A stretch of DNA of 32,679 bases from Rheinheimera sp. 1928-s (GTDB lineage Bacteria; Pseudomonadota; Gammaproteobacteria; Enterobacterales; Alteromonadaceae). The stretch spans positions 86,809 through 119,487 of the forward strand of contig NZ_JARIXP010000009.1 in assembly GCF_029269265.1 (NCBI RefSeq), read 5' to 3'. Below are positions 32,634 to 32,679 of this stretch, one piece after another. The notes beneath the pieces were generated by a model that saw nothing but the letters and a program-made list of their open reading frames with translations, had not been told where the DNA came from and searched no databases. A program made the position numbers and the translations under genes. How positions within the stretch are numbered: the stretch's first letter is position 1; every line of letters starts with the position of its first letter.

Positions 32634-32644
32634 TCGGCTTTAAC

Positions 32645-32679
32645 ATGGCACTCAGCGACACCAAACTACGAAGCATTAG
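32645..32679 (+). CDS. N-terminus of a probable tyrosine-recombinase integrase (truncated by window end)
   Basis: Only 11 codons are visible: MALSDTKLRSI. This short stretch matches the usual opening of P4-type island integrases (M-x-L-x-D-T-x-[IL]-R, the DUF4102 arm-binding domain). No clear ribosome site precedes the ATG, but tandem 11-bp repeats just upstream fit integrase binding sites. If right, a genomic island or prophage begins here and lies to the right of the window. Confidence 0.6.
   Translation, partial: MALSDTKLRSI

Larger units (their letters stand above)
32161..32644. other. Non-coding 484-bp stretch before the integrase
   Basis: No coding frame is supportable here and I see no tRNA, tmRNA or other known RNA fold. 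It contains one promoter-like pair, a short dyad ACAAC-N5-GTTGT around 32373-32387, and tandem repeats near the integrase start. Its second half is more A/T-rich than the genes to the left, as expected at an island edge. Confidence 0.5.

Noticed and set aside
32161-32644. tRNA or tmRNA 3' end as the integrase attachment site
   Set aside because: No TpsiC-like arm, CCA end or tmRNA segment could be found; the att site remains unassigned.
1-32679. CRISPR array, rRNA or insertion sequence
   Set aside because: No regularly spaced direct repeats, no rRNA signatures and no transposase coding sequence are seen in the window.

Overview
The window reads as a stretch of chromosome from a free-living, probably aquatic gammaproteobacterium. 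Gene content and sequence flavour (NagR-controlled amino-sugar utilisation with a TonB-dependent receptor, CheV, MATE pump beside riboflavin synthase) fit the Alteromonadales/Rheinheimera-Alishewanella type. That placement is an inference from gene content, not a database result.

Layout. (1) 1-4283: a truncated exported metallo-beta-lactamase-fold protein divergent from a LysR regulator, then a second LysR regulator divergent from a pirin-family protein and an F420-type NADP-binding oxidoreductase. These look like two small redox/stress-type regulator-target pairs. (2) 4474-16261: a complete, co-directional N-acetylglucosamine (GlcNAc) utilisation cluster: nagR (LacI family), a double NagR-like operator, a TonB-dependent outer-membrane receptor, a GH89 alpha-N-acetylglucosaminidase lipoprotein, nagX (HGSNAT-like membrane protein), nagK, nagB-II, nagA and nagP. 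The last four genes overlap by ATGA junctions, and a hairpin terminator closes the cluster. The inferred flow is: the receptor brings glycans into the periplasm, GH89 releases alpha-linked GlcNAc, NagP imports it, NagK phosphorylates it, NagA deacetylates it, and NagB-II deaminates and isomerises it to fructose-6-phosphate. (3) 16323-21037, minus strand: an exported amidohydrolase, a small secreted four-cysteine protein, and a lipoprotein that joins TPR repeats to a secretin domain. (4) 21335-24625: a NarL-type response regulator and histidine kinase divergent from the secretin gene across a palindrome-rich 297-bp gap, a doubtful small membrane ORF, and cheV behind a candidate sigma-28 promoter. 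(5) 24672-26193: a hipBA module with a 15-bp perfect inverted repeat ending two bases before the hipB start codon. (6) 26297-28830: a tight four-gene operon of a J-domain protein and three unrecognised soluble proteins. (7) 28836-28878: a 43-bp near-perfect palindrome resembling a REP/RAYT-associated element. (8) 28882-32160: a DUF3080-like lipoprotein, a NorM-type MATE pump, riboflavin synthase and a CPXCG zinc-ribbon protein. (9) 32161-32679: non-coding sequence with tandem TGTGTACCAAA repeats, then the first codons of a probable tyrosine-recombinase integrase, so the window appears to stop at the edge of a genomic island.

The most interesting points are the adjacency of homologues of the two human lysosomal heparan-sulfate enzymes (NAGLU/GH89 and HGSNAT/NagX, with the acceptor histidine retained), the unexplained J-domain operon, the single-gene TPR-secretin with a divergent two-component system, and the compact palindromes at hipBA and at 28836.
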